Assembly: GCA_029262065.1 (NCBI GenBank)
Contig: JAJDAC010000015.1
Coordinates: 1 to 64,000 of the forward strand
Length of the DNA: 64,000 bases
Reading direction: 5' to 3'
Source: Candidatus Krumholzibacteriota bacterium
GTDB lineage: Bacteria > Krumholzibacteriota > Krumholzibacteriia > JAJRXK01
The notes below the pieces were generated by a model that saw nothing but the letters and a program-made list of their open reading frames with translations, searched no databases and was not told the origin of the DNA. Shown piece by piece: positions 17,672 to 27,141 of this stretch. The stretch's first letter is position 1, and each line of letters begins with the position of its first letter. Both the position numbers and the translations under genes were made by a program.

Positions 17672-18148
17672 TTACTTGGACTCGGTGTGCGCCGCTTCCA
17701 TCTTCTTCATTTCATGGATGGTGGTCTTGGCGATCTTCTTCAGCTGCATCGCGACCGCGGGGTCGGATGAAGTCATGAGGGCGATCTTGCCACCAATGGT
17801 TTCGAAGTCCTGCGTCTGGACCTTGCCACTCTTCATGACGTCCATGTAACTCGTGCAGAAATTGCACAGGTGGGCTTCCGCGCCACCCATGATCTTCGCA
17901 CCTTCAGCTTCCATATTGCTGTGGACCGCGGCGAACTTGTCCTTAAAGTCTTCTTCCACCACGGTGACCATCATCCAACCGTTTTCGAGAACGTGGTTTT
18001 CCCAACCAACGTTCTCCATGAAGCCGGGCTCGGCGGCCATGTGCTTGCACATCTGGCAATTGACCATGTCGAACCAGGGGCCGTCGCCAGCGACGGCGAA
18101 CGTCGGTAAGGCCATTACTACGGCCATCATCACAAGGATCTTCTTCAC
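17672..18148 (-). CDS. Exported protein with two CxxC motifs
   Basis: The 158-residue product has a signal peptide (MKKILVMMAVVMALPTFAVA). The mature protein carries CQMC near residue 32 and CNFC near residue 95, plus a conserved DMVNC context, and is otherwise a Met-rich helical protein. The two CxxC pairs suggest disulfide redox or metal binding in the periplasm. The family is not recognised. It is transcribed divergently from the DUF3179 selenoprotein gene, which may indicate a shared redox role. Confidence 0.7.
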   Translation of the reverse strand: MKKILVMMAVVMALPTFAVAGDGPWFDMVNCQMCKHMAAEPGFMENVGWENHVLENGWMMVTVVEEDFKDKFAAVHSNMEAEGAKIMGGAEAHLCNFCTSYMDVMKSGKVQTQDFETIGGKIALMTSSDPAVAMQLKKIAKTTIHEMKKMEAAHTESK

Positions 18149-18433
18149 GTCGGTCTCCTAGGTAACTTGTACTTACAATTTTTCTTGGGCGGCATCCACC
18201 AGGGACTGCGAAATTTCCGAGGTTGATATCGGGGCGCGCCGCGCACCACCTACCATAGTCAGAGGTACACAACGGCCGCAATCGGGGAATCGGCCGGAAT
18301 CCCACAAGTACCGTAACTTCAATGTTTTGAACGATGTCAACTGCTGACGGTGCGGGGTCGGGTCAACGTCGCGCCGCCTGGAGGTTTTGCCGGAATTGCC
18401 TTATGATGAAAGCCCCCTAGATCGAGGCCCATC
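18149..18433. other. Divergent intergenic region
   Basis: This 285-bp spacer separates the minus-strand CxxC protein gene from the plus-strand DUF3179 gene and must hold both promoters. I see no long inverted repeat or further open frame with a credible start. Confidence 0.5.
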
Positions 18434-19138
18434 ATGCGCGGACGGATCCTGCTCGTTTGCTGCGCCCTGACCGTCGTCGCCTGCTCGGACAACACAATCG
18501 AGTTCCTGGGCGATTCCCAGTTCGTCGATGAGAACGACAACCGCATCGTACTCACCGACATGAACGGTATCGACTACGACATCACCCACGCGGTCACACA
18601 CTACGGGTTCGCGGCCCAGAAGTTCAGAGGCGGGGCCGGCTGGCAACGCTTCTGGCCGTTCGTGGGTCCGCGGTTCTCGGAACCCGGAGACGGCGACTAC
18701 CCCGCGCCATTCGACCCCATGGAAGTCATCGGTGTGGAATTGAACGGCGAATGCCGGGCCTACGCCTTGGCCGACCTGGACGGAATCGAGATCGTCGACG
18801 AAGTGTTTGGAGACGCGCACGTCGCGGTGGGTTGGTGACCACCGGCTGAACTGGCTGTCGTGTACAGCCGCCAGATCGACGGAAACATCCTGACCCTCGC
18901 CAGCTCCAGCTTTACCTACGACAAGATCTTCGTGCTGGTGGACTACGAAACCCAGAGCCTGTGGTACCACATGGCCCCGGGCCTCGTTTGTATCTCCGGT
19001 CACTACCAGGACCGGATTCTGCCCGAAATTCCGCACGAGCAAACCACCTGGGCCCAATGGCGCGACGGTCACCCCGAGACCTGGTTCTTCGATGCCCGCG
19101 CCAGTGCTCGCTACGAACCGTCCGTCGACAATCCTTGA
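18434..19138 (+). CDS. DUF3179-family lipoprotein selenoprotein (Sec135)
   Basis: Read through the TGA at 18836-18838, this is a 234-residue lipoprotein (lipobox VVAC). Both halves are DUF3179-like: VIGVELNGECRAYAL and IEIVDEVFGDAHVAVGW before the TGA; VVYSRQIDGNILTL and VLVDYETQSLW after it. Ordinary members have V-A-V-T-Y-C-P-L-C at this point; here it is V-A-V-G-W-U-P-P-A, so the TGA falls exactly on the first Cys and the second Cys is Ala. A SECIS-like hairpin begins 15 nt downstream. The gene's terminal TGA overlaps the ATG of the next gene. DUF3179 has no settled function; a periplasmic redox or metal-binding role is inference. Confidence 0.8.
18853..18869 (+). promoter_or_regulatory. 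SECIS-like hairpin of the DUF3179 gene
   Basis: GGCTGT-CGTGT-ACAGCC forms a perfect 6-bp stem with a 5-nt loop containing G at its second position. The loop starts 21 nt after the TGA, the same geometry as in the other three TGA-interrupted genes of the window. Confidence 0.7.
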
Positions 19139-19947
19139 TGCTACTTCGCCTGGCCATTTGCACCGCGCTGATGCTGGCGGGACCGATCGACCGCGCGCTC
19201 GCTGGCGCCTGGACCCAGCCTGCGCGCGGTTCATACCTGAAGCTGAGTTACGCCTACTCCACGGCCGGCCGAGTACTCAACGGACAATCAGGAATTGGGT
19301 ACGACAGTCACGCGCTCTATTTCTACGGCGAGGTTGGCGTTACCAACCAACTCACCCTGATCGCCAGCGTGCCCGTGCTTCGCCGCGCGGTCAACCAGGT
19401 CGACGCTATCCGGGGCACGACCCGCGGCGCGTTCTCGGGCGACATCGAGCCACGAGTTCGCTACGGCATCTTGCAGCGACAGTGGGCGATTGCGATCGAA
19501 GCGGGAGGAAAGATTCCCGCCGGGTATGAAACGATCCACGACCCTCCGTTTGGCAACGGCGAAACCGACTTCGACCTGGGTATAGCCATCGGCCGTTCGC
19601 TGTTTCCACTCCCCGCCTACTTCAGCTTGAACTTCACCCATCGCTGGCGCGGCGGCGATTTCATCGACGAGTTTCGCGGTGCGATCGAGGCCGGCTGGTG
19701 GCTACGCGCCCGGTGGATGCTGAAGGGCATGGCCGACGGCGTCACCGCCGTGCGCACAACCGGAAGCAACAGCGACCTGTTTGGGTTCCCCCTGGATCAA
19801 GAGCAACTACGTGTCGGCGGCGCCGTGGTGGTACGCCTGTTGGATCGCATGGAACTGGACCTTACGTGGTTGCAAACCATTGGTGGCGAGAACGTCCTGC
19901 GCAGCTCGGAACTATTCTTGGGAGTTGCCCTGAAATCCGGCCAGTAG
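19138..19947 (+). CDS. Outer-membrane beta-barrel protein
   Basis: The 269-residue product has a signal peptide (MLLRLAICTALMLAG, cut near ALAGA). The mature protein is built of alternating amphipathic beta strands with aromatic girdles (SYLKLSYAYS, LYFYGEVGVTNQLTLIA, YFSLNFTHRW), the pattern of small transporter-type barrels of the phenol-degradation meta-pathway/porin group. Its ATG overlaps the TGA stop of the DUF3179 selenoprotein (TGATG), so the pair is translationally coupled. The two may work together at the envelope; the transported compound is unknown. Confidence 0.7.
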   Translation: MLLRLAICTALMLAGPIDRALAGAWTQPARGSYLKLSYAYSTAGRVLNGQSGIGYDSHALYFYGEVGVTNQLTLIASVPVLRRAVNQVDAIRGTTRGAFSGDIEPRVRYGILQRQWAIAIEAGGKIPAGYETIHDPPFGNGETDFDLGIAIGRSLFPLPAYFSLNFTHRWRGGDFIDEFRGAIEAGWWLRARWMLKGMADGVTAVRTTGSNSDLFGFPLDQEQLRVGGAVVVRLLDRMELDLTWLQTIGGENVLRSSELFLGVALKSGQ

Positions 19948-19992
19948 CGACCCACCGTTCTTGCCCGGTTCGAAGCCTGGACTGGGAAGAAG

Positions 19993-21819
19993 TCACTGCC
20001 ATTCCAGTAGCATGCCGGCGTCGCCAACCTCCATTGTGAAACCGGGGGCCACGATCTGATCAAACGATCCACTGTAGCCAAACCAGTTGAAGATCAGGAA
20101 CTGATCTCCCGCGGCTGGTGAGTGCAACAAGTTGACCTCTACTCGACCATTCAAGACCACTTCGTGCGTGAAGCCCACGCGCTCGGTATACACGTTCGAA
20201 GCAGGACCGGGAATGTCGAGCTGAATGAGCGACGTGTCGGTGAGTACCGCGTCTCCCTTGATGTCGATGCGAGCGGGATCACTGCCGATGCCGGGTGAAA
20301 TGGTGCCCGCGAACAGGTTGGACGTGGCGCTGGAAACGTCGATCACCACGTTGGTGTTGAAAAGGGCTGCGGTGCCTCCGCCTAGGATCAGCGAGTTCTC
20401 GCCATGCACAAAGGCCGCAAAGGGTTTCATCTGACCGCCGCGCAACTCCAGGACGCCTTGGTTCGTGAAATCGAATTCAAGCCGCGTGGCCGGCCCGCCG
20501 GCAACGATGAACTCGCCACGGTTCAGAAACGTGGGGCTGGTTCCGGCCTCCACTTCCAGACGACCGCCGTCGGGCAGGTCCCATGTGGCCCCAGTTTCAT
20601 TTACCGCCGAAGCTCCTTCACCAAACACGATCCCATGGTATCCATCAAAGGTTGTGGTTCCCCGATTGATCCACGTGGACGACCGCAGTGTCTTGACCGA
20701 CGCGCTGGCAACACGCGCCTCGGCCCCTGCCTCAATGGTGACGGTGGGAACGCCGTCGATCGTCCCGCCGAAGTAGCCCAGTTCCTGCGTGATACTCAGG
20801 TCGGCGGGACCGGTGAGCGTGGATGGGTTGTAGATGTGGAGGGTGGGAATGGAGAACACCTCGCCGGCGTTTTCGCCGAACTGATGATCACCTCTCATTT
20901 CAACCCTCCCCGTGCTCGAGAAGCCCGAGCGATAGGTTCCCGCCTCGAGACGGAGCGTGGCATCGGTGGCCACGGTAACGTTGGCCGTCCAGAGCGCATC
21001 GCTGGAGAACCGCAGTATGCCGGTGTCCACGCGAACGGTTCCGCCCACGGTCATCTGGACCGGCAGCGCAGCCACAAACGCCGTGAAGGTTCCGGCGGTT
21101 TTCCGAATCGAACCCACCGAGTGGATCTGGGCCTCCAGGAACTGCTGCAGAGTACCGTCGCCCTTGAAGTCGATGATTCCACCGACCTTGTTGTCCACGT
21201 ATGAGCTCTCCAGGATCACTCGGGTGGTGCCAACGATGTTGAAACGACCTTCGATCTCCAACCGCCCCTTGAAGCGCAGGTCGGTTCCAGGGGAGTTGGC
21301 CGATAGCGTGCCCCCTGACGCAACAAGGATCGTTCCCTCGCCCTCCATGTTGCCGCCTGTCCACTGCAACTGTCCCTGAATGGCAACGTCGCCCGCGAAA
21401 TGAAAGGCAGAGTGATTCTTCTGGTCGGTCGAGTGCCCCACAAGAAGCAATGCGTTGCTGCCGATCGAAGCATCAATCACGTCCAGCGTGTGGCCACCGG
21501 TATTCAGGGCGTGCGAACCCGTCGCCCCCCCGAAGGTCAGCGAACCCACTTCGACCGGTTCGGTCATGACTATCGCGTACGCGCCGGGCGAATCGATGAT
21601 CACCTCGTCGCCCGGGGCGGGAACGCGACCCCGATCCCAATTGGTCGGCTCCTCCCAATCGCCGCTGATAGCTCCGTTCCAACGGATCGTCTCACCGTCG
21701 GGTGGATCGGGCGGGTCGGGGGGATCATTGGGATTGCCGGGTCCGGGCCCGGTGGGACCATCATCGCCGCCGCAGGCAACGAACAGAAAGGCGGCCAGGG
21801 CCAAGGCGTAGATCCGCAT
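19993..21819 (-). CDS. Surface lipoprotein with repetitive beta-helix region
   Basis: The 608-residue product has a lipobox (LFVACGGDD), followed by a Gly/Pro/Asp-rich linker (repeated PPDP) and about 550 residues of short repetitive beta strands (VEVGSLTFGG, GTLSANSPG, TLRLEAGTY). This resembles the passenger region of autotransporter-like or G8-like beta-helix proteins (start WNGAISGDWEEPTNWDRG is a common module opening). No catalytic residues are apparent. It is probably an anchored surface adhesin or structural protein. Confidence 0.65.
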   Translation of the reverse strand: MRIYALALAAFLFVACGGDDGPTGPGPGNPNDPPDPPDPPDGETIRWNGAISGDWEEPTNWDRGRVPAPGDEVIIDSPGAYAIVMTEPVEVGSLTFGGATGSHALNTGGHTLDVIDASIGSNALLLVGHSTDQKNHSAFHFAGDVAIQGQLQWTGGNMEGEGTILVASGGTLSANSPGTDLRFKGRLEIEGRFNIVGTTRVILESSYVDNKVGGIIDFKGDGTLQQFLEAQIHSVGSIRKTAGTFTAFVAALPVQMTVGGTVRVDTGILRFSSDALWTANVTVATDATLRLEAGTYRSGFSSTGRVEMRGDHQFGENAGEVFSIPTLHIYNPSTLTGPADLSITQELGYFGGTIDGVPTVTIEAGAEARVASASVKTLRSSTWINRGTTTFDGYHGIVFGEGASAVNETGATWDLPDGGRLEVEAGTSPTFLNRGEFIVAGGPATRLEFDFTNQGVLELRGGQMKPFAAFVHGENSLILGGGTAALFNTNVVIDVSSATSNLFAGTISPGIGSDPARIDIKGDAVLTDTSLIQLDIPGPASNVYTERVGFTHEVVLNGRVEVNLLHSPAAGDQFLIFNWFGYSGSFDQIVAPGFTMEVGDAGMLLEWQ

Positions 21820-21908
21820 GGGGTTCCTCCGGGAAGTTGGGGCCTACTTCCAGAAAGGCACATTCGCGAGGAAACCGCACAACGCAGCGGTCCACGTATC
21901 CGAGAATC

Positions 21909-23195
21909 CTATTGGTCGAACAGGGGTCCGCTGAGGTCGCCCAGGCGTTGTTGGAGGAACTGGCGAACAGCACGGTTCGAGGTGAGTTCGGCCGCGCGAC
22001 GGTAGGAGACGGCGGCCAGGTCGCGCGCCCCGCTCTGTTCGAGCATTCGACCGTGGCTCGCCCAGTACGGGTAGAAGCTGTGCAGTACCTGATGCTGTTG
22101 GACCAGTATCTCCAATTGGTCCAATCCCACCTGCGGCCCCTTCCACTCGGCCAGGGCCACCGCTCGGTTCAACGCCGCTACCGGCGAAGTCGCCCTTTCG
22201 AGCAGGGCGTCGTACGCCTCCACGATCAGCGCCCAGTTGGTCTGCTCGTAGCTGGGCGCCAAGGCGTGCGCACCAGCGATTTCCGCCTCCAGGTGAAATC
22301 GGGTCAAGACCTTGCCCCGGGCCGATTGACGCAGGTGTCGCGCGCCACGCTGAAGCAGCTTGCGGTCCCAGCGACTGCGATCCTGTTGCGACAGCAAGAC
22401 CAGGTCGCCGCCCGGATCGGTTCGCGTGACGAACCTACTCATCTGGAAACAGAACAGGGCCGCCAGTGCATCCACGTCGGGGCGATTCACGGCGGAATGC
22501 GCAGCCAGTCGTTCGGTCAGCCGAAGCGCTTCGCGGCAAAGATCCTGGCGAAGCAATTCGTCGCCTGATTGCGCGGAGTAACCCTCGTTGAACAACAGGT
22601 ACAAGACTTCCAACACCGAATCGACACGGGACGGTAGCTCGACCGGCTCGGGAATCTCCATGCTTACGGCTTGCTCGCGAAGGCGTTGTTTGGCCCGCAC
22701 GATACGTTGAGCAATGGTGGCATCCTTGGTAAGGAATGCTCGGCCAATCTCCGAGACGCCGAACCCGCACACCACCTTCAGAGTCAGGGACACCTGAGCG
22801 TCACTGGAGAGGGCCGGATGACAGCAGGCAAAAATGAGCGCCAGCTGGTCGTCGTCCAGCTCACCCGCGAATGCCACCGGTTGCGCCGACTCGGGCTGAT
22901 CGAAACGTCGCTGCAACACTTCGCCACGCTCGTTCCACAATGCGTGCCGACGTAATGCGTCGAGCGCTCGGTTTCGCGCGACCGTCCACAACCATCCCTC
23001 GGGGTTCTCGGGCTCGCCGTGGTATGGCCAAATGTTCAGGGCCGACACGAACGCATCCTGGACGACTTCTTCGGCCAGGTCGAGGTGCTCGATGCCAAAC
23101 GTGCCCACCAGTCGCGCGACCATCTGCCCCGCCACGCGGCGAAACAGATGATCGACGGACCAATGGAACTGCGATTGACCCATGCTCTCAGCCAT
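21909..23195 (-). CDS. ECF42-like RNA polymerase sigma factor with C-terminal helical extension
   Basis: The 428-residue product has a sigma-70 region 2 (LAEEVVQDAFVSAL, then PEGWLWTVARNRALD), a region 4 (QVSLTLKVVCGFGVSEIGRAFL and IVRAKQRLR), and then about 230 residues of helical, TPR-like extension. This size and the adjacent YCII/DGPF gene are the hallmarks of ECF42 sigma factors. ATG 23195 overlaps the YCII stop (ATGGCTGA), so the genes are coupled. In the ECF42 group the C-terminal extension, not an anti-sigma factor, is thought to control activity. The regulon cannot be read from the window. Confidence 0.85.
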   Translation of the reverse strand: MAESMGQSQFHWSVDHLFRRVAGQMVARLVGTFGIEHLDLAEEVVQDAFVSALNIWPYHGEPENPEGWLWTVARNRALDALRRHALWNERGEVLQRRFDQPESAQPVAFAGELDDDQLALIFACCHPALSSDAQVSLTLKVVCGFGVSEIGRAFLTKDATIAQRIVRAKQRLREQAVSMEIPEPVELPSRVDSVLEVLYLLFNEGYSAQSGDELLRQDLCREALRLTERLAAHSAVNRPDVDALAALFCFQMSRFVTRTDPGGDLVLLSQQDRSRWDRKLLQRGARHLRQSARGKVLTRFHLEAEIAGAHALAPSYEQTNWALIVEAYDALLERATSPVAALNRAVALAEWKGPQVGLDQLEILVQQHQVLHSFYPYWASHGRMLEQSGARDLAAVSYRRAAELTSNRAVRQFLQQRLGDLSGPLFDQ

Positions 23196-23544
23196 GGATC
23201 TCGTGAATTTCACGAACTTCGATCTTGGAGCCGTACTTCAGGTGAGGACAATCCCGGCAAAGTTCCACCGCTTCGTCGTAGTTGGCCGCGCTCACCAGGA
23301 AGTAGCCACCCACGATTTCCTTGGCCTCGGCGAACGGACCATCGACGACCCTCATCTTGCCGCCGTCGTTGGTAAGCAACCGGCCGCCCTCGTCGGCGAG
23401 CTTGTTCCCGCCTACCAACTTGTCCTGTGACGCGACCTTCTCGCGCCAGGCCATGTACTCGCCAACGACGCTCTGCAGCTCCTGGGGCGAAGCGTCACTC
23501 ATGTCCTGTGGATTGTCGTGAAGAATCAACATGTACTGTCCCAT
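23188..23544 (-). CDS. YCII/DGPF-domain protein
   Basis: The 118-residue product has the YCII-related fold (MGQYMLILHDNP start, DGPFAEAKEIVGGYFLV core carrying the DGPF motif, and a C-terminal KIEVREIHE). GGGAG precedes the ATG. Such proteins almost always accompany ECF42 sigma factors, as here, where the next gene overlaps its stop. Roles proposed for the family are small-molecule binding or muconolactone-isomerase-like enzymology; no substrate can be given. Confidence 0.85.
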   Translation of the reverse strand: MGQYMLILHDNPQDMSDASPQELQSVVGEYMAWREKVASQDKLVGGNKLADEGGRLLTNDGGKMRVVDGPFAEAKEIVGGYFLVSAANYDEAVELCRDCPHLKYGSKIEVREIHEIHG

Positions 23545-23699
23545 GGACCAATCTCCCGGTTCTAGGTTGTGCCCAGGCGAAAGCTTAACCCATCGCCCGG
23601 TTCATGGGATTGACGATCGAAATGGGATAGAATCGACACCGGTTCCGAAAACATGTCCGGAAATCGCAATGGCGCTGGCTGAGCTATCTGTAGATACCG

Positions 23700-25082
23700 T
23701 TAGCAGCGCTCGAATCGAGCCGAAAAGTGTCGAAGGTAGCGTGGGGCTTCGGTGATCTTCAGCCCGCCTATTTCTTCACGGCGCGCATGCACGGCCGCCA
23801 CGTTCTCGACCACGTAGTCCATATGGCTTTGCGTGTAGACCCGGCGAGGAATGGCCATCCGTACCAGCTCCTTCGGCGCGGCGTGCTCTTCACCCGTATG
23901 CGGATCGAGCCCGAACATGACGGTGCCGATCTCGACGGTTCGAATGCCGCCCTCGCGGTAGAGCTCCACCGCCAACGACTGACCCGGATACTGCAACGAC
24001 GGCACATGGGGTAGGAACCGCTTGGCATCCAGATACACGGCGTGGCCACCCGCCGGTTTCGCAACCGGAACGCCCGCCGCATCGAGCGCGTTCACGACGT
24101 AGGCCGTGGACGCAATGCGGTACGCCAGGTAGTCCTCGTGCAGCACCTCGGACAAGCCCACGGCAATAGCTTCCATGTCGCGGCCCGCCATGCCGCCGTA
24201 GGTAGAAAACCCTTCGGTAAGAATGAGCAGCTCACGCTCCTTGCGCGCCAGGTTTTCGTCGTTGGTACACAGGAATCCGCCGATGTTGGCAAACGCGTCC
24301 TTCTTGGCCGACATGGTGCACCCGTCGGCCAAGGCGAACATTTCGCGGGCAATATCCCGCACGCTCTTGTCGCGATACCCCGGCTCACGTTGCTGGATGA
24401 AGTAGGAATTCTCGGCGAAGCGGCAGGCATCGATGTAGAACGGAATTCCGTGCTCTCGGGCGATACTGCTTACCTCGCGCATGTTGGCCATGGACACCGG
24501 CTGGCCGCCGCCCGAGTTGTTGGTAACGGTGATCATGATCAGGGGAATCCGGCCAACGCCCCGCTCGGCGATGGCCTGACGCAACCCGGCCACATCCATG
24601 TTTCCCTTGAACGGAAAATCCGATTCCAGATCTTGACCTTCGACACAAGGGAGGTCCAAGGCCTCGCCCCCGCGAAACTCCACGTTGGCGCGCGTCGTGT
24701 CGAAATGGGTGTTGTTGGGCACGACCTCACCGGGCTGAACCATTACGCTGAACAGGATACGCTCCGCCGCCCGGCCCTGATGCGTGGGAACGACATGGGC
24801 AAATCCAAATATTTCCGTGACCCGCTCGCGAAAACGATACCAGCTGCGCGCACCCGCGTACGACTCGTCGCCCCGCATCATGGCGGCCCAGCCTTCGGCC
24901 GACATGGCGGACGTGCCCGAATCGGTTAGCAGGTCGATGAGAACGTCTTCGGCTCGAAGCAGAAAGGTGTTGTAGTGAACATTGCGAATGAACCCATCCC
25001 GCTGGGCGAAATTGGTCATGGCGATGGGTTCGACCGATTTGATTCGAAACGGCTCAATGATGGTCTTCGCGCCCACTGGCAC
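23700..25082 (-). CDS. tnaA: Tryptophanase (beta-eliminating lyase)
   Basis: The 460-residue product resembles TnaA and tyrosine phenol-lyase from end to end: DVLIDLLTDSG, AAMMRGDESYAG, THQGRAAE, VTNNSGGGQPVSM, FAENSYFIQQRE, and the PLP lysine in MSAKKDA. The substrate-discriminating strand reads IRTVEIG, as in tryptophanase, whereas tyrosine phenol-lyase has an Arg there (MERG). It should cleave tryptophan to indole, pyruvate and ammonia in the cytosol. No TnaC-like leader or tnaB permease gene is adjacent. The start is GTG, at 25082 or possibly 25076, which has better ribosome-site spacing. Confidence 0.85.
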   Translation of the reverse strand: MPVGAKTIIEPFRIKSVEPIAMTNFAQRDGFIRNVHYNTFLLRAEDVLIDLLTDSGTSAMSAEGWAAMMRGDESYAGARSWYRFRERVTEIFGFAHVVPTHQGRAAERILFSVMVQPGEVVPNNTHFDTTRANVEFRGGEALDLPCVEGQDLESDFPFKGNMDVAGLRQAIAERGVGRIPLIMITVTNNSGGGQPVSMANMREVSSIAREHGIPFYIDACRFAENSYFIQQREPGYRDKSVRDIAREMFALADGCTMSAKKDAFANIGGFLCTNDENLARKERELLILTEGFSTYGGMAGRDMEAIAVGLSEVLHEDYLAYRIASTAYVVNALDAAGVPVAKPAGGHAVYLDAKRFLPHVPSLQYPGQSLAVELYREGGIRTVEIGTVMFGLDPHTGEEHAAPKELVRMAIPRRVYTQSHMDYVVENVAAVHARREEIGGLKITEAPRYLRHFSARFERC

Positions 25083-25259
25083 CCTCTCTTCATGTTCGTG
25101 GTTCTGCCATCGAACAATTTAGGTACCAACCGGGCGCTCGAGCAGGGTCAGTCTTGTGATGTCTCGCGCTGCCCGGCCGGGCAGGGTTGGCACTGGGGCG
25201 ATCTGACACTATGATTCCTGAAGAGAGACTACGTAGACCAAGGACCAGGAGCCCAGCCG

Positions 25260-26027
25260 ATGCAAGTACAAGCAAACCACAGCCTCAGCCTCGCCGTGTT
25301 CATCTTGGCCACGCTCGTTCTGGCCCCCTTGGCCGGATGTTCCTCGGGCGAAAAACCCGCCCAGGACTCGGCTGCGGCATCACAGATTCCGACCGGAAGG
25401 TTCGTTGGCAATGTGGTCGAAACCATGGACGCCAGCGGCTACACCTACGTTGCTCTCGCGCGAAACGGTGAGCAGGTCTGGGCGGCCGGTCCCGAGACGG
25501 AGTTGGAAACCGGGCAGGAGATCAGCATCGACCTGAGCATGAAGATGACCGACTTCACCAGCGAGGTTCTCGATCGTACCTTCGACGCCGTGTACTTCGT
25601 GACCGACCTCGAAACGCCCAGCGCCGCGAGCAGTGCAACCAGGATCCAGGACCCGCACAGTGGTGCTTCCCGGGCCGAGTCGAAGCCCATCCAGGCAATC
25701 GACACCGCGTCCATCGAGAAGCCGGCCGACGGATACCGCGTGGCCGAGCTCTGGGAAGAACGCACCGACCTTGCCGGAACCGAGGTGGTCGTACGGGGAC
25801 GCGTGGTCAAGTCGAACCCGAACGTGATGAACCGAAACTGGCTGCACCTACAGGACGGTACCGGCGACCCGAGCAAGGGAAGCCACGACCTCACGGTCAC
25901 GAGCCAGACCAGGGCTGAAGTGGGCGATCTGGTAACCATCAGGGGTGTGGTCGCCGTGGATCGCGATTTCGGATCTGGCTACGAGTACGACCTGATCGTC
26001 GAGAAGGCCACCGTCGAGGTGCAGTAG
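25260..26027 (+). CDS. Lipoprotein with OB-fold-like domains
   Basis: The 255-residue product has a signal peptide and lipobox (PLAGCSSG). The N-terminal half (~45-130) contains an OB-like segment (GRFVGNVVETMDASGYTYV), and the C-terminal half reads VRGRVVKSNPNVMNRNWLHL followed by DLTVTSQTRAEVGDLVTI, the pattern of periplasmic NrfJ-like OB-fold proteins often found with multihaem cytochrome genes. Here it stands alone beside an antiporter remnant. It probably binds a small ligand or protein partner in the periplasm. Function not assigned. Confidence 0.65.
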   Translation: MQVQANHSLSLAVFILATLVLAPLAGCSSGEKPAQDSAAASQIPTGRFVGNVVETMDASGYTYVALARNGEQVWAAGPETELETGQEISIDLSMKMTDFTSEVLDRTFDAVYFVTDLETPSAASSATRIQDPHSGASRAESKPIQAIDTASIEKPADGYRVAELWEERTDLAGTEVVVRGRVVKSNPNVMNRNWLHLQDGTGDPSKGSHDLTVTSQTRAEVGDLVTIRGVVAVDRDFGSGYEYDLIVEKATVEVQ

Positions 26028-26056
26028 GCTCCAAAACCAGCGGGCCAGCCGGAACG

Positions 26057-26270
26057 TCATGCTTCCTGGCCATGCTGCGGAGCCAGCTTTCCCATGGCCG
26101 CAATCCATGCCGGGCTTAGCAGAAGAGTCAAGGCGATCAGCACGATCGTTCCCCGGTGGGCGAAGCCACTGATGATCCCCGACTGCAGCCCCACCGCGGC
26201 AATCACAAAACTGAACTCGCCAAGCTGGGCCTCAACGGCCGCCTGGATGAGCAGCCCGCCAACCCGCCGG
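26057..26270 (-). pseudogene. Remnant of a Kef-type cation:proton antiporter (CPA2)
   Basis: The reverse strand encodes the C-terminal two membrane helices of a CPA2/KefB-like antiporter (QLGEFSFVIAAVGLQSGI, then LIALTLLLSPAWIAAM) ending at a normal stop. Upstream, the family similarity stops abruptly near 26270: no start, no ribosome site and none of the ~350 N-terminal residues. The divergent DUF432-like gene begins 65 bp further on. This looks like a deletion relic. Confidence 0.65.
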
Positions 26271-26334
26271 TCGCCTTGCAGTGGATCGTCCCACAAGTTT
26301 GTGCAATAACATGAGCACACAGGAGGGCCACGGC

Positions 26335-27141
26335 ATGGATCGACAGTGGTGGGGAAAATACGATCTCGAAGCGGACCGGGAATACCGGTGGCGCATTGGA
26401 CCGCTGACGTTCTGGCTGCTGCGAAGCCCCACACAATGGCGAATCAACGTCGAACCCTCCGGCGATCCGTTGGATGACCGCCTGGAAGTGGAAGTACCGG
26501 CCGACGAACCGGCCCCCCAAGGCGCTGAAGTGCGCCGGTTCGGTTTCAAGTCGAGTCCCCCCATCGAGATCCGGCCCATCGCCGCTGACCGGCCCATCAT
26601 CATCAATTCGGAAACGCCATTCCTCGTCCCCCCAGGCGAGGAAGCCACGATCTTCGTGAGCACGCCCGTGTGGGTTCAATTCCACCTCGGGCGCGGTAAC
26701 CTGCCTCTGCTGGACATTCCCTGCTACCGGCCGTCGGACACCTGGTTCGGACCGTCGACCCGCTCCGGTGAACTGTGTTACGCAGCCCGGACCGGAGCAC
26801 GCCTCAACCTTCCCCACCTCCCGGTTCGACCACATCGAGCCGTATCGGTGGTAACGATCCGCAATCGAGCCAAGACCGCCCTTCCCCTCGAACGCATCCG
26901 TTTGCCGCTTCCCCACCTGAGTCTGTACGGGTCCGCCGACGGCCAACTCTGGACGGACCAGCTGACCCTCGAGCGGGAAGAAGACGGCGAGATGGCGCGG
27001 GTTTCCCTTTCGCGCGGCGGCCCCAAACAGGCCGTCGATGCCACGAAGATCGCCGAACCGCGACTCAAGCACGACAAGGGCCAGCTGCTTCGCAGCTTCG
27101 GCGGACTCATTGGACTGTCCGGAGGTTCACGCAATGAGTGA
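26335..27141 (+). CDS. DUF432-like protein
   Basis: The 268-residue protein is beta-rich and without signal peptide or membrane segment. The ATG at 26335 is chosen for the GGAGGGCCACGGC preceding it over two upstream ATGs. The opening WGKYDLEADREYRWRIGPL and the repeated short beta motifs resemble DUF432, a family known mainly from archaea and a few bacteria. Its last codons overlap the ATG of the MscS-type channel gene, so the two are co-translated; a regulatory or cap role for the channel is inference. Confidence 0.55.
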   Translation: MDRQWWGKYDLEADREYRWRIGPLTFWLLRSPTQWRINVEPSGDPLDDRLEVEVPADEPAPQGAEVRRFGFKSSPPIEIRPIAADRPIIINSETPFLVPPGEEATIFVSTPVWVQFHLGRGNLPLLDIPCYRPSDTWFGPSTRSGELCYAARTGARLNLPHLPVRPHRAVSVVTIRNRAKTALPLERIRLPLPHLSLYGSADGQLWTDQLTLEREEDGEMARVSLSRGGPKQAVDATKIAEPRLKHDKGQLLRSFGGLIGLSGGSRNE

